Assembly (NCBI GenBank): GCA_900320545.1
Contig: ONSU01000006.1
Location: 1-64,000 of the forward strand
Direction of reading: 5' to 3'
Length of the DNA stretch: 64,000 nt
Source of the DNA: an uncultured Bacteroidales bacterium
GTDB taxonomy: Bacteria; Bacteroidota; Bacteroidia; Bacteroidales; UBA932
Under the pieces are notes generated by a model. The model did not search any database. It saw only the letters and a list, made by a program, of their open reading frames with translations, and was not told the origin of the DNA. Position 1 is the stretch's first letter, and every line of letters begins with the position of its first letter. The position numbers and the translations under genes were made by a program. Positions 34,187 to 44,333 of the stretch are shown here, one piece after another.

Positions 34187-36385
34187 ATGGTTCCGGACAC
34201 CGACAAGTTGCATTCCTGCCTGAAGGAATTCTTCGGCTATGACGCTTTCAAGGGAGGCCAGGAGGAGATCATCAAGCATCTCGTCTCGGGCCGCAATGCC
34301 TTTGTCCTGATGCCGACGGGCGGCGGCAAGTCGCTTTGCTACCAGCTCCCGGCCCTTGTAATGGAGGGAACGGCCATCGTGATTTCCCCGCTCATCGCAC
34401 TGATGAAGAATCAGGTGGACGCTATCCGCGGCTTCGTCTCCGGCAACGACGGCATCGCGCATTTCCTGAATTCCTCCCTCAGCCGGCCGCAGATCGCCGA
34501 GGTCCGGGACGACCTCCTGAGCGGCGTCACCAAACTCCTCTATGTGGCGCCCGAGTCGCTCACCAAGGACGAGAACATCTCCCTGCTGAAAGAGATCAAA
34601 ATCTCCTTCTACGCCGTGGACGAGGCGCACTGCATCTCGGAGTGGGGGCACGATTTCCGCCCGGAATACCGCCGGATCCGCAACATCATCGAGGAGATCC
34701 AGCCCGCTCCCGTCATCGCCCTGACGGCGACGGCGACCCTCAAGGTCCAGAGCGACATCCTCAAGAATCTCCGTATCCAGGACGCCCGCATCTTCAAGGA
34801 TTCGTTCAACCGGCCCAACCTCTACTACGAGGTCCGCGACAAGGTGGAGCCGGAGAAGGACATCATCAAATTCATCCGGCAGAATCCCGGCAAGTCCGGC
34901 ATCATCTACTGCCTCAGCCGCAAGAAGGTCGAGCAGCTCGCCCAGCTCCTCAATATCAACGGCATCAAGGCCCGTCCGTACCACGCCGGACTCGACGCCA
35001 AAACCCGCACCGAGAACCAGGACCTCTTCCTGATGGAGGAGATCGACGTGATCGTCGCGACCATCGCCTTCGGGATGGGCATCGACAAGCCCGACGTCCG
35101 CTTCGTCATCCATTACGACATCCCCAAGAGTCTGGAGGGGTATTATCAGGAGACGGGGCGCGCCGGCCGCGACGGCCAGGAAGGCCTCTGCATCACGTAC
35201 TACAGTTACAAGGATATCCTCAAGCTGGAGAAGTTCATGCAGGGCAAGCCCATCGCCGAGCAGGAGATCGGCCGTCAGCTGCTGGCCGAGACGGAGGCCT
35301 ACGCGGAGTCGAACCAGTGCCGCAGGAAGCTGCTGCTGAATTATTTCGGCGAAGACTATCCCCAGGACAACTGCGGATCCTGCGACAACTGCATCCATCC
35401 GAAGGCCCGCTTCGACGGCCGCGAGGAGATGGCGCTGGTCCTCCGCCTCATCGAGTCGCTCCCGGAGCACTTCAAGATCGACCACCTCTCCTGCATCCTC
35501 GCCGGGGAGGAGACCGCCCTCATCAAATCGTACAAGCATGACGAGATCCCGTTCTTCGGCCAGGGCAAGCCCCATTCCGCCCGCTTCTGGGCGATGGTCA
35601 TCCATCAGGGGCTGATCCTGCACCTGCTGGAGAAGGAGATCGAGACCTACGGCCTCATCTTCGTGACCCGCGCCGGCCGCAAGTTCCTCCTCGATCCCTT
35701 CGAGGTGATGCTGGTCGAGGACCGGGACTTCTCCGAGACCGACGACGACGATCCGATGAATTCGGCGGCGGCCGTCCGCGGCGGCGGTGGCGGCGACCCC
35801 GTCCTCCTCGCGATGCTCAAGGACCTCCGCAAGGATGTTTCCCGCAAGCTGGGCCTCCAGCCCTGGATCATCTTCTCGGATCCGTCCCTGGAGGACATGT
35901 CCATCCTCTACCCGATGACCCTCGAGGAGCTCCGCGGCTGCCAGGGCGTCGGCGAGGGAAAGGCGAAGAAATTCGGGCGGGAATTCGTCGAACTGATCGC
36001 CAAATACGTCGAGGAGAACGAGATCGAGCGGCCGGACGATTTCGTCGTCAAGTCCATCGCCTCGCCCTCCTCCAACAAAGTCTTCATCATCCAGAGCATC
36101 GACCGCCGCCTTCCTCTGGAGGACATCGCGTCGGCCAAGGGGCTGGATATGAATGAACTGATGACGGATATCGAGGCCATCGTCTCTTCCGGCACCAAGC
36201 TCAATCTCAACTACTGCATCAAGGAAATGATGGACGAGGAGGTGATGCAGGAGATTTACGATTATTTCCGGGACGAAGCGGAGTCCGACTCGCTGGAAGA
36301 GGCGATGCGGGTGCTCGGACCGGATTACGAGGAAATGGAAATCCGCCTCGTGAGGCTCAAGTTCCTCTGCGAGGTGGCTAATTAA
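34187..36385 (+). CDS. recQ: ATP-dependent DNA helicase RecQ
   Basis: The 732-residue helicase has Walker A MPTGGGKS (42-49), the DEAH box VDEAHCISEWGHDF near 146, ALTATAT, the helicase C domain with FGMGIDKPDVRFVIHYD and QETGRAGRDG, and a zinc site (CRRKLLLNYFGEDY followed by CGSCDNC). An RQC winged helix follows, then an HRDC-like region near 545-610 and an extra C-terminal helical region. Length is typical of Bacteroidota RecQ, longer than E. coli (609). Confidence 0.96.
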   Translation: MVPDTDKLHSCLKEFFGYDAFKGGQEEIIKHLVSGRNAFVLMPTGGGKSLCYQLPALVMEGTAIVISPLIALMKNQVDAIRGFVSGNDGIAHFLNSSLSRPQIAEVRDDLLSGVTKLLYVAPESLTKDENISLLKEIKISFYAVDEAHCISEWGHDFRPEYRRIRNIIEEIQPAPVIALTATATLKVQSDILKNLRIQDARIFKDSFNRPNLYYEVRDKVEPEKDIIKFIRQNPGKSGIIYCLSRKKVEQLAQLLNINGIKARPYHAGLDAKTRTENQDLFLMEEIDVIVATIAFGMGIDKPDVRFVIHYDIPKSLEGYYQETGRAGRDGQEGLCITYYSYKDILKLEKFMQGKPIAEQEIGRQLLAETEAYAESNQCRRKLLLNYFGEDYPQDNCGSCDNCIHPKARFDGREEMALVLRLIESLPEHFKIDHLSCILAGEETALIKSYKHDEIPFFGQGKPHSARFWAMVIHQGLILHLLEKEIETYGLIFVTRAGRKFLLDPFEVMLVEDRDFSETDDDDPMNSAAAVRGGGGGDPVLLAMLKDLRKDVSRKLGLQPWIIFSDPSLEDMSILYPMTLEELRGCQGVGEGKAKKFGREFVELIAKYVEENEIERPDDFVVKSIASPSSNKVFIIQSIDRRLPLEDIASAKGLDMNELMTDIEAIVSSGTKLNLNYCIKEMMDEEVMQEIYDYFRDEAESDSLEEAMRVLGPDYEEMEIRLVRLKFLCEVAN

Positions 36386-36397
36386 TGTGTGTGTGAT

Positions 36398-36889
36398 ATG
36401 ATTTTTTTCGGCTATAAAAGCAAAACGCACCGGATCGTCCGGGACGTGATATTCATCCTTCTCGGGGTATTGTTCCTGTTCTTCCCCGATACGTGGTTTT
36501 CCGCGGCGGCGCTGATGGTCGGCATCCGGATTCTCGGGGTCGTCCTGCTGCTGCTCGGTGCTCTGGAGGTCGTGGTCCTGCTCGGAGCGATGTCGCTGAC
36601 CGGGGTGGGATTCGTGCCCTTCCTGCTGGCCGTCGGCACGGTGCTGTTCGGTTTCGCGCTGCTCTTCGCGGACGGCGACGGCAATTACTGGTGGATCAAG
36701 ATCATCTCCGGCATCGCCCTGCTGTGGTACGGACTGTCGGATCTGCTGTCCGGCTGGAAGATCGGCCGGGCCGTGGACGAATACGAGATCCATCGGACCA
36801 AGCCCCCCGTGCAGGAGCCGGAGGAAGAGGCGTTCACGCCGTCGGAGCTGGATTCCGCAAAGGAAGTCGAATACCGCAAGGAGGACTGA
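36398..36889 (+). CDS. DUF308/HdeD-like small membrane protein
   Basis: Starting at the ATG at 36398 (MIFFGYKSKTH) the protein has 163 residues. Four hydrophobic segments are visible (VIFILLGVLFLFFP, AALMVGIRILGVVLLLLGALEVVVLL, FVPFLLAVGTVLFGFALLF, WIKIISGIALLWYGL), followed by a charged cytoplasmic tail ending KEVEYRKED. The pattern fits the DUF308 acid-resistance membrane family. A GTG at 36389 would add three residues. It lies 12 bp after recQ and 3 bp before dnaG. Confidence 0.8.
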   Translation: MIFFGYKSKTHRIVRDVIFILLGVLFLFFPDTWFSAAALMVGIRILGVVLLLLGALEVVVLLGAMSLTGVGFVPFLLAVGTVLFGFALLFADGDGNYWWIKIISGIALLWYGLSDLLSGWKIGRAVDEYEIHRTKPPVQEPEEEAFTPSELDSAKEVEYRKED

Positions 36890-36892
36890 TCC

Positions 36893-38845
36893 GTGATCCC
36901 GCAGGAGACCGTCAATCAGATTACCGAAACCGCCCGCATCGAAGAGGTGGTCGGTGATTTCGTGTCCCTGAAGCGGCGGGGGAGCGACTTTGTCGCCTGT
37001 TGCCCGTTCCACAACGAGAAGACGCCCTCCTTCCACGTATCACCGAGCCGCGGCATCTACAAATGCTTCGGCTGCGGAAAGGCCGGCTCGTCGGTCAATT
37101 TCCTGATGGAATACGAGCACCTCACCTATGTCGAGGCGCTCCGGTATCTGGCCAAGAAATACCACATCGAGATCCAGGAGCGGGAGGAGACGGCGGAGGA
37201 CATCGCCCGCCGCCAGCGCAGCGAAAGTCTCCACCTCGCGGCCGAATTCGCCCAGAAATTCTTCGTCGAAAGTCTGCAGAAAGACGAGGGACGGGCCATC
37301 GGCCTCCAGTATTTCCATTCCCGCGGGCTGGAGGATGCGACTATCCTCAAATACGGCCTCGGCTGGTCTCCCAGGGCCCGGAATTCCCTGCTGGACGCGG
37401 CCCGCGCGGCGGGATACAAGGACGAATATATGGTCGGCGCCGGGGTCGTCATCCAGCGCGAGGACGGCACCCTTTCCGACCGTTTCTGGGACCGGGTGAT
37501 GTTCCCGTTCCATACGGTGAGCGGCCGCGTGGTCGGCTTCGGCGGCCGCACGCTCAAGAAGGACCACGGGGGGATGAAGTACGTCAATTCGCCCGAAAGC
37601 GAGCTCTACGTCAAGAACCAGATCCTCTACGGCCTCTATTTCGCCAAGAACGAAATTTCCCGCACCGGCAAGTGCTACCTCGTCGAGGGCTACCTGGACG
37701 TGCTGTCGATGCATCAGCTCGGCATCACCAATGTGGTGGCTTCCAGCGGCACCTCCCTCACCGACGGCCAGGTTTCGCTCCTGAAGCGCTTCACCGAGAA
37801 CGTCACCATCATGTACGACGGCGACAGCGCGGGCATCCACGCCGCCCTGCGCGGGATCAACATGATCCTCCGCGAGGGGATGAACGTCAAGATCGTGCTG
37901 CTCCCGGACGGGGACGATCCCGACTCTTTCGCCCAGAAACATACGCTGGAGGAAGTGCAGGACTTCATCGCGGAGCATGAGCAGGATTTCATCGGCTTCA
38001 AGTGCGACCTCCTCCTGGAGGATGCGGCCGGGGATCCGCTCAAGAAGGCCGACCTGATCAATGACATCGCCGACACGGTCGCGGAGATTCCCGATCCGAT
38101 CAAGCGTTCCACCTATACCGAGGCGGTATCCGCCAAGTTCCGGGTCGATCCCGACCTGATCCTGGCCCGCATCGGCGCGACCCGCCGTTCCCGCCAGAAA
38201 CCCTCCCCAGGCCAGAGCCGGACGGAAACGCCCGCCCCCGACCCGGAGACCGTCCCGCAGACGGAGCCGGACCAGCCCCGCGCCCTCCGCGACGAAAACG
38301 AGATCCTCGCCCCCGGCGAGCGCGAACTCCTCGCTTTCATCCTCCGCGAAGGGAGCGAGCCGCTCGTGTTCCCGACCGATTCGGAGTTCTACAGCCCCGA
38401 CGGCGTCCCGACCGTGGCGGAATTCATCGACGACGCCCTGGCCTCCGACGATGTCCGGTTCTCCAATTCCGCCTATCGCGAGACCTACGAGGCCTATTTC
38501 ACGCACTATGACGCGGGGGAGGACCAGAAGACCATCATCCTCCGCCTGCTCTCCGGCGAGAATCAGCAGGTCGCCCGGGTTACCGCCGACCTGTCCGTGG
38601 AAAAATTCCAGATCACCGTCCGGGATTTCGAGAAATCGCTGATGGCAAAGGGATCCTGGCTGGCGTCCTATGTCCCGAGGGCCATCCTGGCCTATCAGGA
38701 CAAGCGGGTGGAGGCCCGGCTCAGCACCCTCCGGCGCGAACTCATGACCGCCACGGGAGAGGACCAGATCCGCATCCTGGACGAAATCGGCAAGGCCAAT
38801 ACCCTCAAACGCAGAATCAAAATCAAATTAGGAAGAGAAAAATAA
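36893..38845 (+). CDS. dnaG: DNA primase
   Basis: The 650-residue protein starts at GTG (36893): [20 protein letters not shown]. The CHC2 zinc finger is [18 protein letters not shown] with CFGCGKAG (36-62). The TOPRIM core follows with [14 protein letters not shown] near 263 and MYDGDSAG near 305. A Pro-rich linker (about 425-460) and a C-terminal DnaB-interaction region complete it. It synthesises RNA primers at the fork. The stop overlaps the metG start by one base. Confidence 0.96.
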   Translation: MIPQETVNQITETARIEEVVGDFVSLKRRGSDFVACCPFHNEKTPSFHVSPSRGIYKCFGCGKAGSSVNFLMEYEHLTYVEALRYLAKKYHIEIQEREETAEDIARRQRSESLHLAAEFAQKFFVESLQKDEGRAIGLQYFHSRGLEDATILKYGLGWSPRARNSLLDAARAAGYKDEYMVGAGVVIQREDGTLSDRFWDRVMFPFHTVSGRVVGFGGRTLKKDHGGMKYVNSPESELYVKNQILYGLYFAKNEISRTGKCYLVEGYLDVLSMHQLGITNVVASSGTSLTDGQVSLLKRFTENVTIMYDGDSAGIHAALRGINMILREGMNVKIVLLPDGDDPDSFAQKHTLEEVQDFIAEHEQDFIGFKCDLLLEDAAGDPLKKADLINDIADTVAEIPDPIKRSTYTEAVSAKFRVDPDLILARIGATRRSRQKPSPGQSRTETPAPDPETVPQTEPDQPRALRDENEILAPGERELLAFILREGSEPLVFPTDSEFYSPDGVPTVAEFIDDALASDDVRFSNSAYRETYEAYFTHYDAGEDQKTIILRLLSGENQQVARVTADLSVEKFQITVRDFEKSLMAKGSWLASYVPRAILAYQDKRVEARLSTLRRELMTATGEDQIRILDEIGKANTLKRRIKIKLGREK

Positions 38846-41052
38846 TGGAGAAGAATTTCAAGAGAACCCTCGTGACCTGCGCGCTTCCCTACGCGAACGG
38901 GCCTGTCCATATCGGCCATCTGGCCGGCGTATACGTGCCGGCCGACATCTATGTCAGGTACCTCAGGATGCGCGGGGAAGATGTCCTGTACGTCTGCGGC
39001 TCCGACGAGCACGGCGTGCCCATCACCATCAAGGCCAAGAAACGCGGCGTCACGCCCCAGGACGTGGTGGACGAATACCACAATATCATCAAGCAGTCCT
39101 TCACGGACCTCGGCATCAATTTCGACATCTATTCCCGCACCACCTCCGCGGTGCACGCGAAGACGGCCTCGGCCTTCTTCCGCAAGCTCTATGACGAAGG
39201 GAAATTCGTCACGAAGGAGTCCGAGCAGTATTATGACGAAGAGGCCAAGACCTTCCTCGCCGACCGCTACATCACCGGCACCTGCCCCAAGTGCGGCAAC
39301 CCCAACGCCTATGGCGACCAGTGCGAGAAGTGCGGCAGCACCCTCAGCCCCGAGGAACTCATCGATCCGAAGTCGGCCCTGAGCGGAAGCGCGCCCGTCA
39401 AGAAGAAGACCAAACACTGGTACCTTCCGCTCGACCAGTACGAGCCCTGGCTCCGCGACTGGATCCTCGAGCGGCACAAGGAGTGGCGGACCAACGTGTA
39501 CGGCCAGTGCAAGTCCTGGCTGGACGGCGGCCTGCAGCCCCGTGCCGTCTCCCGCGACCTCGACTGGGGCATTCCGCTCCCGATCGACGACGCCGAAGGG
39601 AAGGTGCTCTACGTGTGGTTCGACGCCCCGATCGGCTACATTTCCAATACCCGCGAACTCCTTCCCGAGAGCTGGGAGAAATGGTGGAAAGATCCCGAGA
39701 CGCGCCTCGTGCACTTCATCGGCAAGGACAACATCGTCTTCCACTGCATCGTCTTCCCGTCGATGTGCAAGGGGGAGGGTGAATATATCCTGACGGACAA
39801 TGTCCCGGCGAATGAATTCCTCAATCTGGAGGGCGACAAGATCTCCACGTCCCGCAACTGGGCTGTCTGGCTCAACGAATATGTGGACCGTTTCCCCGGC
39901 CAGGAGGACGTCCTCCGCTACGTGCTCTGCGCCAATGCGCCGGAGACCAAGGACAACGACTTCACCTGGAAGGACTTCCAGCAGCGCAACAACAGCGAGC
40001 TGGTGGCCATCTTCGGCAATTTCGTCAACCGGGCCGCGGTGCTGACCGGGAAGTATTTCGGCGGCAAGGTCCCCGGCAACCGCAAGCCGGAGCCGGTCGA
40101 CGCCGAGACGCTCGCGCAGATCCTGCCCTGCCGGGAGCAGCTGGAGAAGAATCTGGAGACCTTCCACTTCCGCGAGGCGCTCAAAGCGGCGATGGAGATC
40201 GCCCGCATCGGCAACAAGTACATCTCCGACACCGAGCCCTGGAAGGTCGCCAAGACCGACATGGACCGGACGGCCTCCATCCTCTATACCTGCCTGCAGA
40301 TCTGCGCGGACCTCGCGATCGCCTTCGAGCCGTTCACGCCTTTCAGCGCCGCGAAACTCCGCGGAATGCTCCGGATCGGCCTCGAGGCCGGGCACGACTA
40401 CCGCGCCGGCGAAGTGGATCCCGCCCTCGCGGGTGTCAAAGGCACTGCCGGCGAGAACCTCTACACCCCCGGTGACGGCAAGGCCCTCCACACAGCCTCC
40501 GCTGCCATCCCCGGGGATCTCCCCCTCTCCTGGTCCGACCTCGGCCGCACCGACCTCCTTCCCGAAGGTCACACCCTCGGCGAAGTGAGCCTCCTCTTCC
40601 AGAAGATCGAGGACGACGTGGTCGCGCGCGAAGTCGGCATCCTGCAGGCCACGAAGGCTGCGAACGAAGCGGCCGCCAAGGCCGCGGAAGCCGCCGAGGC
40701 CGCCAAAAAGGTGGAGCCGCAGAAGGAGGAAGTGACCTTCGACGACTTCGGCCGGATGGACATCCGGACGGCGACCGTTCTCGCCGCCGAGCGAGTCCCC
40801 AAGACCGATAAACTCCTGAAACTCAGCATCGATACGGGCATCGATCAGCGAACCATCGTCTCCGGTATCGCCGAATATTATTCCCCCGAGGAAATGGTCG
40901 GCAAGCAGATCTGCATCCTCGCCAACCTCGCTCCCCGCGTCATCCGCGGCATCGAGTCCCGGGGCATGATCCTCATGGCGAAGCAGGGCGATGGCAAGAT
41001 GCGGATCGTCACCCCCGAAGAAACCCTCACCAACGGCGCCGTCATCGGATGA
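38845..41052 (+). CDS. metG: Methionyl-tRNA synthetase with C-terminal tRNA-binding domain
   Basis: The 735-residue class I synthetase has the HIGH motif [10 protein letters not shown] (19-28), a four-cysteine zinc finger ([18 protein letters not shown] near 147), the KMSKS equivalent GDKISTSRN near 332 and, after an Ala/Glu/Lys-rich helix (about 610-630), an EMAP/Arc1p-like domain ([18 protein letters not shown] to the end). The C-terminal domain enables dimerisation and tRNA binding. The stop overlaps murB by 4 bp. Confidence 0.97.
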   Translation: MEKNFKRTLVTCALPYANGPVHIGHLAGVYVPADIYVRYLRMRGEDVLYVCGSDEHGVPITIKAKKRGVTPQDVVDEYHNIIKQSFTDLGINFDIYSRTTSAVHAKTASAFFRKLYDEGKFVTKESEQYYDEEAKTFLADRYITGTCPKCGNPNAYGDQCEKCGSTLSPEELIDPKSALSGSAPVKKKTKHWYLPLDQYEPWLRDWILERHKEWRTNVYGQCKSWLDGGLQPRAVSRDLDWGIPLPIDDAEGKVLYVWFDAPIGYISNTRELLPESWEKWWKDPETRLVHFIGKDNIVFHCIVFPSMCKGEGEYILTDNVPANEFLNLEGDKISTSRNWAVWLNEYVDRFPGQEDVLRYVLCANAPETKDNDFTWKDFQQRNNSELVAIFGNFVNRAAVLTGKYFGGKVPGNRKPEPVDAETLAQILPCREQLEKNLETFHFREALKAAMEIARIGNKYISDTEPWKVAKTDMDRTASILYTCLQICADLAIAFEPFTPFSAAKLRGMLRIGLEAGHDYRAGEVDPALAGVKGTAGENLYTPGDGKALHTASAAIPGDLPLSWSDLGRTDLLPEGHTLGEVSLLFQKIEDDVVAREVGILQATKAANEAAAKAAEAAEAAKKVEPQKEEVTFDDFGRMDIRTATVLAAERVPKTDKLLKLSIDTGIDQRTIVSGIAEYYSPEEMVGKQICILANLAPRVIRGIESRGMILMAKQGDGKMRIVTPEETLTNGAVIG

Positions 41053-42065
41053 AAATAGAATTTCAGAAAGACCTGTCGGCCCTCAACACCTTCCGGATGC
41101 GGGTAAAAGCCGCTGCGTACGCGGAATACAATTCCGTGGACGAACTCAGGGCCATCCTCGACAATCCCGACCTCCCCGGTCCGAAATACCACATCGGCGG
41201 CGGCAGCAACCTCCTGTTCACCGGCGACTTTCCCGGCACCATCCTGCATTCCTGCCTCAAGGGCCTCATCCTGAAGCGAGACGAGAGCGGCATCACCGTG
41301 CAGGTCGGCGCGGGCGAGACCTGGGACGAATTCTGCGAATGGGCGGCGGCCGAAGGTTTGTGGGGCCCGGAGAACCTGTCGCTGATCCCCGGCGAAGTCG
41401 GGGCGGCGGCCGTGCAGAACATCGGCGCCTACGGGGTGGAGGTAAAGGATATCATCACCGGCGTCGAGGTCCTCGACACGCACGACCACACCACCGGCAC
41501 CATCGATGTGGAAGAATGCGGTTACGGCTACCGGGAATCCCATTTCAAGGGGGAGTGGAAGGGGCGCTTCATCGTCACATCCGTTACCTTCCGCCTTACG
41601 GAAGACTATGCGCCGCGGCTGGATTACGGTCACGTGAAGGAATCGATGAAAGCGGCCTACGGCGACGAGACGCTCACCCCCCGGATGGTGCGCGACGAGA
41701 TCATCCGCATCCGCCGTACCAAGCTTCCCGATGTGAAGGAAATCGGCAGCGCCGGCAGCTTCTTCAAGAATCCGTACGTGACGCAGGAGCAGTACGAGGA
41801 CATCGCTGACATCTATCCGGAGGTGCCGCATTTCCCGCTCCCCGACGGCCGTGTCAAGATCCCCGCTGCCTGGCTGATCGAAAAGGCCGGCCTCAAGGGT
41901 TATGTGAAAGGCAATGCCGCGGTCTACGCCAGGCAGCCGCTGGTGATCGTCAACCACACCGGCAAGGCCGCCCCGTGGGAAATCATCTCCCTGGAGCGCA
42001 AGATCATCCGCACGGTCAGATCCCGCTTCGGGGTAACTTTAAGTCCGGAAGTGGAACATATATAG
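41049..42065 (+). CDS. murB: UDP-N-acetylenolpyruvoylglucosamine reductase
   Basis: The 338-residue flavoprotein has [15 protein letters not shown] near 13, the FAD-binding [12 protein letters not shown] (50-61), [21 protein letters not shown] near 117 and the catalytic Ser in [10 protein letters not shown] near 235. It completes UDP-MurNAc synthesis with MurA. The ATG overlaps metG. Downstream the GC content falls sharply and the immunity island begins. Confidence 0.96.
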   Translation: MKIEFQKDLSALNTFRMRVKAAAYAEYNSVDELRAILDNPDLPGPKYHIGGGSNLLFTGDFPGTILHSCLKGLILKRDESGITVQVGAGETWDEFCEWAAAEGLWGPENLSLIPGEVGAAAVQNIGAYGVEVKDIITGVEVLDTHDHTTGTIDVEECGYGYRESHFKGEWKGRFIVTSVTFRLTEDYAPRLDYGHVKESMKAAYGDETLTPRMVRDEIIRIRRTKLPDVKEIGSAGSFFKNPYVTQEQYEDIADIYPEVPHFPLPDGRVKIPAAWLIEKAGLKGYVKGNAAVYARQPLVIVNHTGKAAPWEIISLERKIIRTVRSRFGVTLSPEVEHI

Positions 42066-42116
42066 ATTATGAGAAAAGCACTGTCCAAAGTATTGGAATA
42101 AGTATTTAATGAATCC

Positions 42117-42620
42117 ATGACAGTACAATGTCGAAAAGGAGACATCTTTGAGGTGAAGCTCGATGATGGCCGGAAAAGATATTTTCAATTTGTTTGCCGG
42201 GATTTGGAAGACTTGAATTCCGATGTAATACGCGTTTTTAAAAAAGTTTTCTCTCCGGAAGAGGATCCCGGCGCGGGGATTATTAATGAAGAAATCGATT
42301 TTTATGTGCATACATCAGTGTATGCAGGGGTGCGCTTCTGTTTGTGGAGAAAGAGTGCTCATAGTAATGAAGTAGGATCCTTAGAGATTATTTTTAGAGA
42401 TTCATTGGATTATGGGTTTAGACACGATGAATCTAAGGTCCAAAAGGTCTCTAAGCGATGGAATGTATGGAAGGTGAATTGCGAGAGGGTTTTTTATGAA
42501 ATTTTGCCTGCGGAGTATCATAATGCCTATATTGGACTTGTCTGCTCGCCATATACAATAGCAGAAATAATAAAAAATCAACAAACAGTGATTCCCAAAT
42601 ACTACCCCCGATACCAATAA
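42117..42620 (+). CDS. Imm26-type immunity protein, copy A
   Basis: The 167-residue protein begins MTVQCRKGDIFEVKLDDGRKRYFQFVCRD and continues NSDVIRVFKKVF, the Imm26 pattern of immunity proteins that neutralise polymorphic toxins. No signal peptide. The first ~130 bases are almost identical to the second copy at 43377, whereas the C-terminal two thirds differ strongly. The gene is AT-rich compared with murB. No toxin gene is nearby. Confidence 0.75.
   Translation: MTVQCRKGDIFEVKLDDGRKRYFQFVCRDLEDLNSDVIRVFKKVFSPEEDPGAGIINEEIDFYVHTSVYAGVRFCLWRKSAHSNEVGSLEIIFRDSLDYGFRHDESKVQKVSKRWNVWKVNCERVFYEILPAEYHNAYIGLVCSPYTIAEIIKNQQTVIPKYYPRYQ
42122..42196 (+). repeat. Direct repeat in the immunity island, copy A
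   Basis: These 75 bases are identical to 43382-43456, offset by exactly 1260 bp. Similarity continues with a few differences to about 42250. It encodes the shared N-terminus of the two Imm26 proteins. Confidence 0.9.
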
Positions 42621-42657
42621 GGCGACGATATTGTTCATACAAAAGGATATTGATAAT

Positions 42658-42765
42658 ATGGCAAATGGTGATGTGTCCATCTTCCTTCAATTATTTGAGA
42701 CAAAAGTTAAACAGCCAGTATATGCAAACCCTTTAATGTTAAGAAAAATAGGATGGATAAAATAA
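42658..42765 (+). CDS. Possible 35-residue protein in the immunity island
   Basis: ATG at 42658 opens MANGDVSIFLQLFETKVKQP and the frame ends in TAA at 42763-42765, overlapping the next gene by 13 bp. The frame stays open upstream to about 42590, so it may be the remnant of a longer gene. I recognise no family. Without homologues the coding status is uncertain. Confidence 0.35.
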   Translation: MANGDVSIFLQLFETKVKQPVYANPLMLRKIGWIK

Positions 42766-43367
42766 AAAAATATTATTGTGTAGATACCAAAACTTATAAG
42801 GATGAGCCTCTTGCTTATGCTCCAGAAGGAACTCCTATTGGATTTCAATTATACGATATGATAAAAGATTTGGATGAATTGCCATTTGAGTTTACATTAT
42901 ATGATGTAAGAAGATCAAATCAGATAAAAAAGATCGGCATATCGGATAAGAGGCCTAAAGATTATATGATTGCCAAAACGTTGCCGATATTGTCTGCGAA
43001 AATGAAGGATATAATTGAGTCTAAACTGAATGGGAACGAAGGCGTACGCTGGATGCCTGCCAAGAACCAGAATGCAACAGATACTTTTCAGTATTTTGTT
43101 CCCGTTTTTACAAAGTTTCTGGATACTTTGGACATAGAGCATACTTTGTTTTCTATTTGCACGGAGGAGTCCTTCATTAAACCATACCGTAATATTATTA
43201 AACCCTATTTTAAGGCTTCTGTTGTTCAGCAATATGGTATGTTTCATGATTGTGGTCCTTGTTGGCAGTTTACATTGGGAATCTATCTCCGGGCTGATAT
43301 TATGAAAGCTTTGAAACAGGAGAAGATTACGGGCGTTTCGTTTTCTTCACCTGCTTTATTGGTATAA
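42753..43367 (+). CDS. Imm11/Imm43-like probable immunity protein
   Basis: The 204-residue protein has no signal peptide or membrane segment. The central part (IAKTLPILSAKMKDIIESKL, then YFVPVFTKFLDTLDI) and the closing ITGVSFSSPALLV resemble the DUF1629/Imm11 or Imm43 groups, which protect against toxins secreted by neighbours. I cannot decide between these from sequence alone. Placement between two Imm26 genes supports an immunity role. Base composition is AT-rich. Confidence 0.55.
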   Translation: MDKIKKYYCVDTKTYKDEPLAYAPEGTPIGFQLYDMIKDLDELPFEFTLYDVRRSNQIKKIGISDKRPKDYMIAKTLPILSAKMKDIIESKLNGNEGVRWMPAKNQNATDTFQYFVPVFTKFLDTLDIEHTLFSICTEESFIKPYRNIIKPYFKASVVQQYGMFHDCGPCWQFTLGIYLRADIMKALKQEKITGVSFSSPALLV

Positions 43368-43376
43368 CTGTTTAAT

Positions 43377-43880
43377 ATGAAAGTACAATGTCGAAAAGGA
43401 GACATCTTTGAGGTGAAGCTCGATGATGGCCGGAAAAGATATTTTCAATTTGTTTGTCGGGATTTGGAGCAACTGAATTCCGATGTGATACGTGTTTTTA
43501 AAAAAGTATACTTGTCAGACGAGAGCCCATTATCGGATATTATTATCTCAGATGAAGTTGATCAGTATGTGCATACATCTGTTTATGCTGGTGTTAAACT
43601 TGGATTTTGGGTTAAATATGGAAAAAGTTCAAATGTTGGAAATCTTGATGTGTATTTTAGGGATGCACGAGATTTTGGTCGAGAACCTGAAGAGCCTTTA
43701 AGAAAGAAGATTTCATATCAGTGGGATGTGTGGAAAATTAATGAGAGGCGTTTCTATGTAGGTAAGTTGCCAGAGAGGTATTACTGTGCTTATCAGGGTA
43801 TGGTTGAGCCTCCGTTTTTAGTGGCAGAATGTATAAGAAATTGTCGACCGATAGAAGGACTGTATGACCCGGTTTTTTAA
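43377..43880 (+). CDS. Imm26-type immunity protein, copy B
   Basis: The 167-residue protein has exactly the same length as copy A and the N-terminus MKVQCRKGDIFEVKLDDGRK, then NSDVIRVFKKVY and VHTSVYAGVKLGFW. After residue about 45 it diverges from copy A but keeps the same landmarks (WDVWKIN, FYVGKLPERYYCAY). This suggests duplication with diversification of the toxin-binding part. It is followed 6 bp later by another small gene. Confidence 0.75.
   Translation: MKVQCRKGDIFEVKLDDGRKRYFQFVCRDLEQLNSDVIRVFKKVYLSDESPLSDIIISDEVDQYVHTSVYAGVKLGFWVKYGKSSNVGNLDVYFRDARDFGREPEEPLRKKISYQWDVWKINERRFYVGKLPERYYCAYQGMVEPPFLVAECIRNCRPIEGLYDPVF
43382..43456 (+). repeat. Direct repeat in the immunity island, copy B
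   Basis: Identical over 75 bases to 42122-42196. Recombination between the two would delete or duplicate a 1260-bp unit containing one Imm26 gene and the Imm11/Imm43-like gene. Confidence 0.9.
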
Positions 43881-43886
43881 TGCAAA

Positions 43887-44252
43887 ATGAGTAGTGTTGA
43901 TTATTTGTATGATTTCGTCTCTAGTAAGGGGTGTAATATTACAGAGTTTCTTTGTCCGGATGGTCTTACTATGTCCTCTCGAGATGTCGGTTATTGGGCA
44001 TTGCAAAAGGATGATGCGTTAACTTTTATAAGAATTTGCAGAAGCGAACTTGTTTTGATTCTTGGCATAGATGTATTGACTAAATTGAAGTCAGGTATGT
44101 TAGAGTACAATATAGAGTCGTTCTGTTTCGAACGAAAAGGCCGTGAAAATTGGCTGGATAGCGTTCACAATGCGGCTGGCGGAGCAGAATCATTTATTCA
44201 ATCTCGTTTAGATGCGACATATTTATTTGTTTTTACAGTCCGGTTTTCTTGA
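43887..44252 (+). CDS. Unrecognised small protein in the immunity island
   Basis: The 121-residue protein (MSSVDYLYDFVSSKGCNITEF onward) has three cysteines in the first half, no signal peptide and a hydrophobic stretch SELVLILGIDVLTKL near 54-68. I do not recognise a family. Location 6 bp after an Imm26 gene, and small size, suggest an immunity protein. Codon use is AT-rich like its neighbours. About 80 bp of AT-rich sequence without a gene separate it from murA. Confidence 0.5.
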   Translation: MSSVDYLYDFVSSKGCNITEFLCPDGLTMSSRDVGYWALQKDDALTFIRICRSELVLILGIDVLTKLKSGMLEYNIESFCFERKGRENWLDSVHNAAGGAESFIQSRLDATYLFVFTVRFS

Positions 44253-44333
44253 AAAGAACGTAAAGAAATGAGAAAATGCGATAAGTCCTAAGAAGATAGG
44301 GTGTATAAAATAAAATAGAAACAATTATAGACT

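Noticed and set aside
42069..42101. Ten-codon ORF (MRKALSKVLE) directly after murB
   Set aside because: Too short to support as a gene. It may be a remnant at the island border, but there is no evidence for translation.
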